Source of the DNA: Calycina herbarum
Lineage: Eukaryota; Ascomycota; Leotiomycetes; Helotiales; Pezizellaceae
DNA length: 64,000 nt
Assembly: GCA_001414485.1 (NCBI GenBank)
Contig: LLEY01000011.1
Span: forward strand, 1-64,000
Direction of reading: 5' to 3'
Made by a program: the position numbers and the translations under genes. Positions within the stretch are counted from its first letter, which is position 1; every line of letters begins with the position of its first letter. The notes beneath the pieces are model-generated. The model did no database searches. It saw nothing but the letters and a program-made list of their open reading frames with translations, and had not been told where the DNA came from. This document shows positions 37,193-49,698 of the stretch, one piece after another.

Positions 37193-38737
37193 CTACTTTG
37201 GTCCTTTAATCAAAACTTGCTTTTCCTTCTTCAGCTGATTGACAACCGAGATTGGGATCTTGAGGGTGTTAGCCACAATATCGGGTGGTGTGAGAGCAAG
37301 CCACTGTGTGAGTGGGATATCTGCAACTCGTTCTGCCTTGTAAATTTCGATCCAAACGAGATTCTCGGTCTTGGATGTGTTTTCGATGTAATGCCCTAGG
37401 AGAAAAAGTCAGAAGAAACTTTCCAAGACTGGGAAGTGCAACTTACCACTGTTATCAGGGAATACAGCGGTATCACCAGCGGTGAAATCAATTGTTCGAG
37501 CTGTGGTTCCACCGATGAAGACTGTTGCACGTGCTTGTCCTTGATGGAAATACAACCATTCTTCAGCCTTTCGCGATAATCAGTCTCCATCCTGCTTCAT
37601 ACTCGACGAGTTGTTTGATGCTGGGAAAACTCACGTTAGGATGCCAATGCAACTCTCTCAATCCGCCCGGTTCCAAACTGACAATCGTAGCAGCAATCGT
37701 CTTGGAAATTGGAAAATTTCTCGAATCAACGATGGTCAAGTTGCCACCTCCGCCTGGGACTTTCTCACGCTTATTCTGCGAGAGATGGAAGACATAAGAA
37801 CTGTTTCCAGCGAGGCCACTTTCTGGGCCCGTAACTGGGGCGGTGCTCGTTGTGGAATTGAGGATGTATGGGTTGGGTGAGGGAATGGTATCAAAAACTG
37901 ATTCATTAACGCCGAAGTTCTTGGCGAGTACCGATTTTGGGGTGTGAGATATCCAGTCCGCGACGTTGAAAGTTGTCCTAGGAAATGTTAGCGTTGTGTG
38001 TGGGGAAGTGAGGAAGAGGTGTAAGTTACCCTACGGCGTCGAAATCACCGACATCAAAGACCAGAAGGTATTCGTTTTCATCGGATAGTCCTTGAATAGT
38101 GTGTGCCGAACCTTTGGGGAAGTACCAAATATCTCCAACTCCGAGCTTGTCGACTTGGTATTTTCCATCTTCATCTACAGCTGAAAGGAGAACTGATCCT
38201 GCGTAGACATACCCCCATTCAGCCTACAAATTCGTCAGTTTTGTTTCGAAATTCTCTTAAGAGAATTCACCCACCACTTTGTGCCAATGCAACTCTCGAA
38301 TAGCACCTTTCTTGAGATGTTGTTGGGCAGCAGAAATATCGTGACTTGCCGGGAGATCAGTGATGACTTGTTCACGAACCCATCCACCAGGAAGAATTCT
38401 GGTCTTGGAATCGCTGAAGCTCCATTTCAGGTTTGGAACGACTCCGTTATCAGTGCTTTGAGCTCCGAGATTGTCTGGGTTGGAGAGGTCGATTTGTTTG
38501 TTGGTTCCGCCTTGCGAAACATATTAGCTTGATGTGATAGCCGAGGGCATGTCACTTACCTAGAATGGGTGCACCTCTTCCATTCGAGCTGATGGGTTGA
38601 CCTTGGGTGAAGCTATCACGCTTTGCAATGACATTCTCAGCACTTGCAACATCTTCTTGGTTTGGCTCTGCAAGTGGCGATGCAATGGCAACGGAAAGAA
38701 CCGCTACCATCCACCACTTAGCTGCAGCAAGAACCAT
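37193..38737 (-). CDS. Secreted oxalate-decarboxylase-like bicupin
   Basis: Family members convert oxalate to formate and CO2 at Mn sites. Six exons (38737-38560, 38510-38275, 38223-38030, 37977-37635, 37567-37447, 37395-37193) give 424 aa in frame. A signal peptide begins MVLAAAKWWMVAVLSVAIAS. Cupin 1 has ELHWHKVAEWGYV (His134, His136, Glu140) and FPKGSAHTIQG (His179). Cupin 2 has ELHWHPNAEEWLYF (His313, His315, Glu320) and FPDNSGHYIEN (His359). All eight metal ligands are present. The N-terminal lid, SENS in the Bacillus OxdC enzyme, is replaced by DAVG before TTFNVADWISHTP, so the lid Glu is absent. Activity may be altered. The upstream 1.5 kb is gene-free. Confidence 0.85.
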
Positions 38738-40326
38738 GTTGGGTAAAGTTTGGATGTGGCTGCTTCGAGATCTTGATATCAATTACTTCTTCCAATCCAA
38801 ACCAAAGCAAGCACAACCAAGATATCAAAACTTAATTGGGTGGACAACTCCTCCTACTTTATAAACCCCTCTCACGTGCTGGCTAACCCAAAAGAAAGAT
38901 GGCGCAAAAAGAGGGGTTTATTGATACTGAAATTGCGAGCTACAGCAATACATGCAGTTCCTAGAAATAAGGCGATGATGCAATCACATCGCAGAATTGC
39001 AGCTTGTATTGACGCATCTGCATGTTATATCACGAATACAGAAACGATCTTCACTTCTCCCTGCATCTGGAGAAACACATGATGCCCCATACATACTATT
39101 CAAGCTAAGCTCCAAGCATGGAAGAGTGGTATTTGCTGATCAAAAGATCTTTTGGTTTACCCGTTTTGGTCGGCGACCTTGGTGTCGTGATAGAGTTGGT
39201 GGAAGACGCAATTTGGTTGGTCTTGGCATCTTTCTAGTCAACGGCACAAGACCTTTGAAGAATTAGTAACATTTTTTGAGTCCCTCTAAGAATTTCTTTT
39301 GTCGATTTTGTTGAAAAAGCATCGTGAGTGGTGGGATTTGAGACTGTTTCTTGAGAAGAATCCTGCTGGCCCCCCTTTTATTTCTCGCTAATCGAATTCT
39401 CCCCCACCGTGACAGCGCCAAGTTGAGGTCTCAAGAACCTTAATCCAACTTAGTTCTCCATCTTAATTTAGAAAACGATATTCTCTATCACATCAAGTTT
39501 GAAAGGAGGAATTATAACGTCGCTCTTAACATATTCCCAAGTCTTTGACCCCTCACACCTTGGCATATTTTCGTCCCAGCAAGCAACGTTCCTGCATGAT
39601 CAGCGACGGGCTTTTGAAGATCTGCCGGCTTATATTACTCGCACTCTAGATGGAAGTTCTTGTTCGCGTAACCTTGTGAAGATCCCTCTCTTTCGGGCAC
39701 CATAGTGTGGGGTCAGAAAGCCTTTTTGAGAGAAGGTGAAAGCTACTAGGCAACAATGCTCGAGGCTGAGTTCAACTGCAGGTCAGCAACCAAGAGTTGT
39801 CTCATCTCTTCTATTTCAATTGGATATTGATCTATACCCAAGAGAAAAAGAAGCCGCTACTGTCATTTTAATTCACGCGGCTTGATGACTGCCGCGCCAC
39901 ATATTTGACCGTTTGCTTGTATTTCGGGGTTAGGAGTTGGAGATACTGCTGAGATTTCTGATGCTAGTGTGAATTTGTATCAAAAGCCCCATAAAATTGA
40001 GATTTTAGGACGCTGATCCTTTCTTTACTGAGAAGTTCTCCCACCCTTCAAGTCGCCGACCTGACTCTTTTTCGCTGTTTCTCTTGAGATGGCGACATTT
40101 CTGCAACTCAGAGAGTAATAATTCAAAATCTCCAGTCCAAAAATGCAGAGAGGTGAGAATTGGGCTGGGAATCACAACTCAAAAGACCCAAGACAGGAGA
40201 GCCTCGTGTATATATAAACCCAGCGAACAGATCTCAAAAATCTGCTCATTCCATCTCAAACTCGTTCACTTCCTCAATCTGGACACTGATCAACACTTCC
40301 ACACCGAAGAATAATCCACCGACATC
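38738..40326. other. Intergenic divergent region between bicupin and SBP56-like gene; TATA box for the latter
   Basis: 1.6 kb without a supported gene. TATATAAA at 40209-40216 lies about 110 bp before the ATG at 40327 and is the likely TATA element of the plus-strand gene. Short frames such as 38840-39082 and 40084-40314 show no domains. Confidence 0.6.
40209..40216 (+). promoter_or_regulatory. TATA box of the SBP56-like gene
   Basis: TATATAAA sits about 110 bp upstream of the start codon at 40327, followed by a C/A-rich leader, which is typical of a strongly expressed fungal promoter. Confidence 0.6.
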
Positions 40327-42073
40327 ATGTCCAAGTCCTTCGTCACACTGGCGACTTTCGCCCTTGCAGTCTTTGGAACACCAGTTCCAGACCCTGATCC
40401 CCAACTCTCTCTTCCTCCCTTGATTCCCAGTATCCCAGGTGTCACCGATCCAATTGTCAGCAATGCACCACCGTTGCCGATTTTGCAAATCCCAACCCCA
40501 CCACTTGCTTCTCCTCCATTCCAAGGAAGTGATATCAAACCCAAGAAGATTGGGTATTTCTGGACTGGAGCTGGGGACAATCAACATGCGGATTTCTTGG
40601 CTACCTATAGTCTTGATGATGTAAGTCACCGAAACTTCTTGAAATTTCTTCTTCTTTTGTTTTGCTTGCTAATATGCCAACAGGATACCTTTGGACAATT
40701 CATCTGGTTGACCGATGTTCCTACAAGTGGGAACAGTCCTCACCACCTTGGTCCCAGTCAAGATGGAAAAACACTTGTTGGTGGTGGATTATTGTCTTTG
40801 TTGAAGACTCAGGTTAGTAGTGAACGTCACTTCTCCGTATCATTTCACTGACAATTCTAGGATACCGCCTACTACTTTGATGTCTCGAACCCATATCGAC
40901 CATCATTCAAGAAGAGTAACCGAGCTCTCTTGAGTTCCATCACTGATGAAATCCGTGCTAAACCAGATGGGTAAGGACTACCTCCTGGCTCAAAATTTCA
41001 ATCCTAACTTTTTCATAGTGGATTTCTCATCACCTACATGGGCTGTATGTTCCCTTCTTGTTTCAAATTTACCCCACGCTAATAATTTCCTAGCCGCCGT
41101 AGGAACTTCCCCAGGTCGTCTCGTCGAAACAGATGCCAAATTCAACATAATTGCCGAGCACCCCAAAGATGTTGCTGGCCTAACCAACATTCTCGGTGAA
41201 CAATTCTCTCCTCATGGTCTCACCGTAGACTGGGAGAAGAATATCATTCTCACATCCGATTTCGTCGTTCCCATCAGCATCTTGAAACCAAGTTTGGGAA
41301 TAGTTCGTGCCAATACCCTTCGTCTTTGGAACTTGGCTTCAAGAACTATTATCAGTACTATTACCATCCCAGATGTAATAAATTCTCCCTCGCAATTTCG
41401 AGACTTTTGACATGACAGACTAACAAATTGAATAGGGAGGCGGAATTCAAGATGTGAAATTTATCCCCGGGAACCCAGAGTCCGCTGCTCTCGCCACAGC
41501 AGTCCATCTCGGTCAAGTTTGGATCATCTATCCTTTCCGAACCGACGCAAACGGAAAACAGGGAGTTGCAAAACTCCTCTACGATCTCGGCCCAAAGGCC
41601 CGTGACACAATTGCCATCTAGTTCGTCCCCTTCCACTTTCCTACCCCTTCCCCCACAAAAACTAAAACTAACAACCCCCAAGCTCAGACCTAACCCAAGA
41701 CGGAAAATTCGCCTACTTCACCCTCACAACAGCAAACCACATCGCAGCCCTCGACATCTCCGACCTTAACAACGTCAAGCGCCTCGACAACCCCGACGAA
41801 ATCCAACCCACAATCGGACCCCACTACATCAAAGTCACCCCCGACCAAAAACACATCGTTGTCACCGATTATTTCGTGCAAACCGGAGATATCGGATTGA
41901 TCAACACACCTGCTGATTTCAAGGCACTTTATATTGATATTAATCCCAATGGGAGCTTGCATTTTAATCGGACTATTGATTTCATGCAGCAGTTTGCTAA
42001 TAGAGGGGGGGCGAAACCTCATTCGGCTGTTGTTTTTGATTTGACGGATCCTGCTCATCCTTATTATTATTAG
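40327..42073 (+). CDS. Secreted SBP56/methanethiol-oxidase-like beta-propeller protein
   Basis: Seven exons (40327-40620, 40684-40812, 40861-40970, 41019-41044, 41094-41374, 41436-41620, 41683-42073) give 471 aa with consistent phases; the fourth exon is only 26 nt. A signal peptide starts MSKSFVTLATFALAVFG, and a Pro-rich linker follows to about residue 55. The rest matches the selenium-binding protein 56 family. Visible pieces are SPHHLGPSQDGKTLVGGGL with the paired His, ITYMGSAVGTSPGRLVE across the splice sites, FSPHGLTVDWE, and GPHYIKVTPDQKHIVVTDYF. Human and bacterial members oxidise methanethiol with copper bound by His. Secretion is unusual for the family and is inferred from the leader. 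The natural substrate here is unknown. Confidence 0.85.
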
Positions 42074-45000
42074 GGTAGGAATGGAAAGAGTTGAAGGTTC
42101 TGAAGGAAGTGTTAGAAGAGGCTTGTGGCGGAGGAGGAACTTGGTTTTTATGACAGATGGGGAGAGGGAGAGGTCTGGTGTGTTTTTCTTCAGTATATAT
42201 TCTTAATGACAGAGCAAAGCGGGGTACTTATGAATTATTTCCTGAAGCACATAAATCAATTTGAAATAGTAATACATATGGCTTATTCGTCAACTTCAAG
42301 AATGAATATTGCCAACTGGGATAGATCTTGAGACTTCTAACATATTTGGTGGGACACAGAAAGAGATTCCCACACCACCAAGATTCTTCCCCACGGGAAC
42401 ACACACTGTGCTTTCTCACTAGTCCCTAGATTCTAGTTCAGTAGTAAAACATGCTTCCCGTATACTTTGAATTCTCAAGATCGAAGGGTTTCATTGGCTC
42501 CGGAAAAGAATTATTTTCCCACCGAATCTCTTGTTATTGTCAAATTTCGCTTATATAACCCTACGCTATCACACTCATTAGAGAATACATCATTACTTCC
42601 AGATGAGCTGAACAATTGGAATAGTTTAAAATATCCTTAATGTACCAGTGCATGATGAATGAGAAAGTAATGGTAAAACAGAATCTTGGTAGCATATTCG
42701 TAAAGAGCCATCGATTCGTCAAGGGTGGTCCACATAATTGTTAGCTTGCGGAAAGATCACAGAGATGCTATAAAGAAAGCCTTCAGTGCATTACAAGCTA
42801 CCAAGTCTAAACCGCTCATGGAAGGTTTCTTTCTGACCCCACGTAAACAACAACAACAAATTAAGCGAACTCAAAAGGAGGTCCACATTCACTTAGCTAT
42901 AGACACACTACCATAAGACCTACCATCAAGGACTTTCTCTAAGGAATATAAAACCCGTTTTACTAGGTTTTGGCTCGGTCGGAGGGCGGAAAAACGGCCA
43001 GAATTACATTTTTCAAGCGCTACTTGCATTAAGCAGTACCTGGATCCACTTCGTTACGCGTTTATGTACTTATTTGTGGAAAGTAGACATGGAAGTTATT
43101 TTTGTTTTACTATTGCATTGTCCTCACAGAGAATAGTGAGGCATAATCTTGAATGTCAAAAGTCTTGAGAATACAGAGCGGGACGCTGTAATGCCCTGTA
43201 AAATGCCTTGATTAGCACACTCACTGTAGCCACAAAGCATCTTAGCACTGATTTACAGGGCAGTCCACTGAAATGGTGCTTCAGTGGATTATTGCGGGGC
43301 ATTACAGCGTATTGCCCTGTATTCTCCATACAGGCTACAAATAAATTGCTTGCTCCGGCAGTACTTGGTCGGAATTATTTTCTCGGAGTTGTTTCGGAGA
43401 TCTTTACTCGGAAATAACTTCGTAGTCTCTCGGAGAAGTGGTACAAGTACAGTTCGGCTTCGTCCCTGTAATTCAGGGCTCGGCTGCCTTTCTACAGGCT
43501 CCCTTACCCTATTTTGAGCGCCCCCCGGGGCGTCTTACCTGGCTGACAGCGCATCGGAAGCATTTAGGGCACAGGGAATTTAGCGTACTGCTGTAGTTTC
43601 TACTCATTGGACCGCAAAGTTATCGTTGTCTCAAACCAGTCGTCTCATAATGTGAGTACGGGACTTGTATCTAAATTTTTCACTTGTCATTCTATAGTGT
43701 TTATCCTCTTAATTTTAGACACTATCTCCTGACTCCTTGTAAATGTTTTCTTGCCTTCTTCGTTGCCAGGATTCTTGTCATTCTCCAGTCTTTAGCTATG
43801 GATTCATAGACTTTCTGTTGAAGCTAACTCCAAAGAGATTTAGATCCCGCAATTTTTCAATACCCGTAAAGGATATAATTATCGCGGCTTGCCCAGACTT
43901 CAGAGTCAGAGAGGGGTCGTATCTCACGGTTCTGTTTGAAACTGTAATTTTTCTTTAAATTCTTCCTTTGAAGCCACAAGTAACCATGGAATAGGATGCC
44001 AAGAACGGGGGGGAAAACAATTTCCATGCTGTGGGCTTCCTCTAGAGGATAGATGGAACTCAGTGCAGAAGAGTCAGAACCAGAAATTAAAAAATCCGAG
44101 TGCTACAAAACAAGAAGTAGCTTGTCTATGGCGTAATAGTTCCTTGTTGCGACAAGCAGTTAACGTTCGATTTCCATAACGAGTTTCGTCTCAGGGAGAT
44201 AGAAGTAGGAATTGAGTCACAATCGCCAACTATCTTTTGCAAGCTTCGAGATAAGGACAGCTTCGACTGTCGAATATTTTTAAAGCCCATGTCTGCAAGT
44301 TTTAGTTTCAAGGAGTACTTTATCCTTCATAAAGGTATTGGTGGTTGAGGACTTCTTTGCTTGCACGTGGGTTATGGCGTTTCAACAACAGCAGGGGACA
44401 CTCGCCCGCATGATATACTGAGAGTTTGTGGTCTCTTTCCCCATCGCTCTTGACTCCAAGTATTCAGAAATTCATTTATAGCCACCTCTTCGCATTCCAT
44501 GTGATATTTTCTCGTACCTTCTGTATACTCACTTCCAATAGGGATGAACGCTAGCTTTCCATGCGTATCTTTACTTAGAGCATAGAATGTGATTTTCAAG
44601 TGTGAGCAATCCTCTGGAAGGGAATAATTTCATAGATTCTTGAAAGATTAGGATTTCCTTGTTCAAGGAGTTGGTGATCTGAGTTCAAAAAACTCCTTTG
44701 TAAGAGCCGAGTTTATCTTTCTTTCCGCTTCCAAGGAAAGCTTTTTACACTCAACCAATCCTTCAAGTTAACAAAATAAATGTTGAGCCCTCCTAAATAT
44801 CATTGGACCATGGTGCCACCATGTATCCCACCCTTCCAGCCCACCCCTTGTACTACACTTCAAGCGGTCTATTTAGTGACCATTGAGGCTGCTGTTATAT
44901 ACCTGCAACTTTTCCAAACTTAACCAGAGCCTGCCATGGGCTTCCTAAGCTCTCTAAGCCAATTAAAGCTTCTAGGGTGGATGATATCCACAGCTGCCTC

Positions 45001-46536
45001 AAATTAACCAACTTCTCTCCTCGTGGTTCATAACAAAACTTTCGACGGAAGAATAGATTTCTTCTACTTCCGAATATCGTGCTACTGTCAAAACATTATT
45101 CCTGAACCAATTTCCAAAATATGCGTTTTACAAAGCTATATTTCCACATTCCGCACACTCATTTGGTGACTGCATTTCCAGAAAATGGTTTCCAGTTCAT
45201 CTGTATTATATCTTTTTCGCAAAAGAATCATCCATTTCCATGTCGATGTTGTATTCGTACAAGGGCTGAGAGTTGCTAGAAAGGAAGGAATATTTATACA
45301 CTGCTTCTCTATGGTGTGAATACCACACCAAAGAGACTTTTCCGCTGGAAAGAAGAATCGACTCACTTTAGAGATACTACTTTGAATCTTTCCTCTCCCC
45401 CCTAACATTTCAACTATTTAGTGAAGGAAAATGAACTGAGATAATTATCAAGAGACGTAAAGTATTCACAAGACTTAAAATGAGAGTCCCGAAGGAAATA
45501 GTTTCAAGCAGGTTGATATACAACATTCGCTCTTTATTTCTCGGCGATAAGTATATTGACTTTCTCGACAGTGATAGCAGTTAGAAACAATCTATTAACT
45601 TTCCTCAACACTATAAAAATATCACTAGAAAGTTTTAAAGAAAAATCCATAAACCCGATACTTCAAAGATAAAAGCTAGTAGAACTAGTATTGAAGAAAC
45701 AAGGACAAAAACCAATCCCTGGACCGAGGAGGTTACATGAGAACGAAAAGTGTACCGAACACAGCATAAAAGATGACTATCACTTCATCTAAGACACCTG
45801 TTCTTTCAAAAGACTCAAGAACTTATGCGGAAAATTTCCCTCTTACCTCTTGTAAGTGTTAGATACAAGCAATTATCACCGAATCTTTCCTTACTGTCGA
45901 ATCTCGAACTCTCTTCCCTGATATTATATAAGTAATACCGCTCATAGGAGTTGGGAAAAATTAGTACGTCCGCCTTTAAACCAAACTTATGAGGTGTGGC
46001 CTCCCGGTTTCCTCCCCCAGAGAATCTACGTACACACACGTGTGGGGGGAGACGCGTCCATGTTCAGATAGTTTGTAGAGTTTAGGATATGTCGCGGGGC
46101 AGTCTTTAAAGTCCGACTGATGGTTTTGAAGCTGAGGTAGGTGTAGTGACTTGTTTTTTTATTGTTGGTTGAAGGAGGGAAGCAGGGAAAGGGGAAGTTC
46201 AATTCTTACATGGTTGCCCATCATAATCCAATCCGTAACTTCCTGATGCTGACTTCATTCGGAAAATCTTGGATTTCATCAACGAACAGGCATTTTCTGA
46301 GCTTTGAATCATATCCCCAACATCTCCAGCCCAAAGGACTGATCATCACCCCACCACTCATCCCCCCTCCTAATATCGCCAGCTCCCCTCCTCAACGCCT
46401 GTCCCGCAGCCTTCCTTTGAGCATTCCTCTCCCCAATGAGAAGCCCAAACTTTACCATATCCCTCGTCGGCGCCTCAAAATCAATACTCTCAAGTGCAAT
46501 CCCCTTCAACACTCCAATCCTCACTCTCAGCCCCTC
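42074..46536. other. 4.5-kb gene-poor region
   Basis: No coherent gene could be built. The frames are short and lack signal peptides, domains or conserved motifs; the longest, near 44372-44599 and 46162-46599, are unconvincing. Composition is ordinary rather than RIP-like. A small inverted-repeat element lies at 43184-43312. Possible untranslated or noncoding transcripts cannot be judged by eye. Confidence 0.55.
43184..43312. repeat. Small inverted-repeat element (about 130 bp)
   Basis: Ends read ACGCTGTAATGCCCTGTAA (from 43185) and, inverted, TGCGGGGCATTACAGCG (to 43312), leaving a ~90-bp centre that contains a hairpin CCACTGAAATGGTGCTTCAGTGG. It resembles a MITE or decayed transposon end. 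A related motif, TTACAGCGTCCCGCTGTA, lies near 47749. Confidence 0.5.
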
Positions 46537-47231
46537 TCACAATTTAAACATTTCAACTGTCTCCAAGTACTCAAAAGCCCTAGCAGCCAACAAAAGTAAA
46601 CACCGCATCGTAAAATGCGCATCGTTGCCCGAATTATGTATAAATGATTTCCGACATGAGATTCCCAGAAACCCAACAAGGCCTCCTAACGAGGGCCCCT
46701 GAATCCAAAGAGTAGGCCTTCGGATTTTGAGATTGTCCAGGTATCGAGGATGCCTATTATTGGGTATAGGGGTTGGTCTAGCAGGTCGATTCCAAGATTT
46801 TGAAGGATGTCGAGTTCTGCTGAAACTGAGTGGCCGACTAGTATTATTCCACCACCATCTTCTGCACTAGGACTTGAGAGCAAAGTCTTCAAAAACTCAG
46901 GGATCTCATTCCATAATGTATTTTCAGATTCACCAAATAGAAAGATACGACTCCAAGAGCGATGGGGTGTGATGTAGTGTTTTGACTTGAGTATGTTTTT
47001 CTGGGACTCCTTGATATGATTTTGCCATTCGTTGGTGGAGAAAGTTGTGATCCCTATTTCGGAAATTCATTATGGCAGGTGATATTCGAAATCGAGAGCG
47101 AGGATTGTGATGCTGGGGGGTTGTTGGAGGAGGAGAGTCCATAGGAGGGCGAGGCTTTGTGGACCACGGAGTGCTCTGATGACTGGTCGGCGTGGTTTTT
47201 TGCTTCTCTTTGCTGTGTAGAGTTTGCGCAT
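46537..47231 (-). pseudogene. Decayed RNase-H-fold 3'-5' exonuclease-like gene (Gfd2/YDR514C-like)
   Basis: From ATG at 47231 one frame reads about 230 residues of a DEDD-type exonuclease fold. ITILALDFEYHLP carries the Asp-x-Glu pair. ISEIGITTFSTNEW, IILVGHSVSAELDIL, YPIIGILDTW and, in another frame, NSGNDAHFTMRCLLLLAARA follow. The pattern matches fungal Gfd2/YDR514C-like C-terminal domains. Two adjacent stops (TAA TGA) follow HLP near 47072. A further stop after GFRGPR plus a frameshift precedes the last motif. These breaks are too close together for introns, so the gene appears dead unless the assembly has indels. It is not RIP-like. Confidence 0.6.
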
Positions 47232-48673
47232 GGTGATAGACTTTGAGAATATGTGTGCCTCTTCTTTGGTCCGCGATGTTGGGTGTTGAGTGTGGTTTGG
47301 TATTGAAGGTGTCTCACTTCATGGTCTCTCCTTCCCCAAAATTGAAGATTGCCACCTTGAAACAGTACAACCCCAACCATCGTACTTGCTGCAAGTTTGA
47401 CAAAAAAACAGACAGGTACTTAGGAGTGCATGGGTGATCTGCGAAATGTTGCTTGAAGGCTGCTAGATTGATTACCACAAAACCATCAGGACCCCTTCGG
47501 AAAAAGTGACTGGAAAACGAGCCAGAATAAAGCCAAATTAAAGCGCCACAGTAAAGTGTTTTGAAGCATTCGTTGCGCAGAAAAGACCCTCTCAACAGAA
47601 TTAGTTGTTCTCCGCATTTCTTCTCACGGAAGATGTGTGTGTGGATTGGCCTTGGGTGGTTGCAAAAGGCTGTGCCATGACGGAGAAGAAAGTTTGGGCG
47701 TTGAAGAAACACGAGAATTTTGAAGATTTGAGTTACAACTGAGGCTATTACAGCGTCCCGCTGTAGTCGTTCCTTCCTCGCTCGCGCGAGGGTCGCGACT
47801 CTCTTCATGGCCGCTCCTTCCGCGACTAGGAAGATATTCTTTCCAGTCCACGGTACCTGCCGCAAGTTTGATTGGAAAATACCTAGACCTTGAGTTTATG
47901 CAGTGGTCAGGGACTCATTCCGTCTCACGGTCGTTCCTGCCACAAAGAAATCGAAAGCCATTCTCACGATCGATCTCTCCAAATAATATCCTTAGTCCAT
48001 GATATCTGCTTTAACTTTGATATAAATTCTTAAACTAGGACTCCGAACCTGTCCCTCCAAAACAGCTTTCGTCCCTCGTTCTACCTACTTCGCTGTACTG
48101 GCCAAACCCCTGGTCTATAAACTTTCCACCACGAGGTACAAACCCCGCACCAAAGCACCTAAAATAAATCGAACTGAAAGGAGCCGGTTGACACCTGAAA
48201 GAACCTTGAAAAACTCTCACATGCCAAGAACCGTGATTCGTTTCAACCACTAGAAAACTGATCCGTTTTCCTAGTCTCGCTAAAGTTGGTGGAAAGCAAG
48301 TACCAAAATATCAAAGCGTCTAGATAAGCTTTTGATTCAGGTCTGAGCTGGACGGGAGTTGAAATAAGCTTTCGGCTGATCGACTTCATCAAACTCCCGT
48401 GTGGGGGACCGAAGGTTTGTTGCCTGAGATGGACATACTATGGTGTTCTTATGGCTCGTATAAGTTTCTTGCGATCGCATTCTTCAGGGAGTCGCTTGTC
48501 TTGTCCTTTTTTTGTGTTGTACGAATATTGAGTGGTGTTGGAAAGAATCGCGATGGTAGAAGGGCCAAGTTCGCTTGTTCATTTGGAAACAAGCAGCTCT
48601 TATCTCCCCGAGGTTTGGGTCCGTCCATTTCCCATTTCTCCTCTCGATCGAGACCGAAGGTAATTTTCTGTAG
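47232..48673. other. Intergenic region; no gene resolved
   Basis: No supported coding region. Two related segments, TTGCTGCAAGTTTGA near 47387 and CTGCCGCAAGTTTGA near 47857, and the palindrome TACAGCGTCCCGCTGTA near 47750 suggest remnants of a repeat. The last ~300 bp should hold the first exon of the rhodopsin-domain gene, which could not be fixed. Confidence 0.45.
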
Positions 48674-49698
48674 GCCTGGTATGTAATCGGCATATTGGTA
48701 GTGTTCCTGCGCTACACGGTACGAGTTCGCACTGTCGGATTCAAAGGCTTCGAGGGCGACGACTATATTGCACTTCTATTCCTAGGATTTTTCACCCTCA
48801 ACGCGGCAATTGTTCAGATTACTTATTATACAGGAGGGAATATCGACGTTACTGCTGAGCTGGTGGAGATTCTTCCCGATAGGGATATTGAGATATTGGT
48901 GTATGGGAGTGTGATGGAATTTATTTCGTGGTACACATATCCTGCGGTAATTTGTAAGTGTTTCTGTCTTTTTTCCTTACTTGCTGCTGATGTTGAATGC
49001 TAGGGACATTGAAGTTTAAGATCATGTTCTTTTACCGAAGATTGAGATCTCATCTATGGTGGGAAAATAAAACTCTCACAATCCTCTTCTGGATAACCGG
49101 GCTTTCTTACCTCTTCCTAGCCTTAAGCATATCCTTCACCTGTCGCCCTTACTCCGCGAACTGGCAGATAAAACCCCTCCCCGGCCCAGAATGTATTTTC
49201 CGTCCGCAGAACTTCTGGATCCTCGTTTTCCTCAATGTTTTAACGGATGTAGCGATCATGGCCGTCCCCCTCCCAATAATCTGGCATCTCCGAGCCTCAC
49301 GTATGCGAAAATTCGGCGTCTCGCTGTTGCTTCTTTCGGGAGTATTCATGATTTCGACAGCTGTGATCCGAGCAGCGCGTACCCTGAATGAAACACCTTC
49401 AGTTGTCAACATCAACCGTTGGGGATTTCGGGAAACGACCATTGGAGCAATAGCTGCGAATGCACCGGTTGTTGCGCCCTTCTTCACAAGATCCTTTTGG
49501 AGGAAGGGAGCTTATAAACCGTTGGCCCCGCCGGATCCAGGGTTGTACAGGGCTGTGAGAAGGAAACCACCAAGGTTGGAAAGTGTTGTTGACCTTTCTT
49601 CTTTCACGGTGTTGGACGGGTATAGGGATGAACCGGAGGGGGAGGAAGTTGAGTTGGGGAATTTGGAAAGGGGAAGGGAGGGGGATTCTTCGGGGTGA
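48674..49698 (+). CDS. Fungal rhodopsin-domain (Pth11-like) integral membrane protein, 5' exon unresolved
   Basis: Two exons are clear: 48674-48953, after a TCTGTAG acceptor, and 49004-49698 (GTAAGT donor), together 324 codons in frame. The protein has about six to seven hydrophobic helices, including AWYVIGILVVFLRYTVRVRT, KTLTILFWITGLSYLFLALS, WILVFLNVLTDVAIMAVPLP and KFGVSLLLLSGVFMISTAVI. It carries the signatures GDDYIALL and PLPIIWHL typical of the fungal rhodopsin/Pth11-like family. The tail is acidic and cytoplasmic. The N-terminal exon, normally one more helix, was not found. The family includes putative surface sensors; ligands are unknown. No CFEM domain is visible in the part seen. 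Confidence 0.75.

Noticed and set aside
47314..47865. 183-aa minus-strand frame
   Set aside because: No signal peptide, domain or splice context; Cys, Phe and Arg are scattered as in noncoding sequence.
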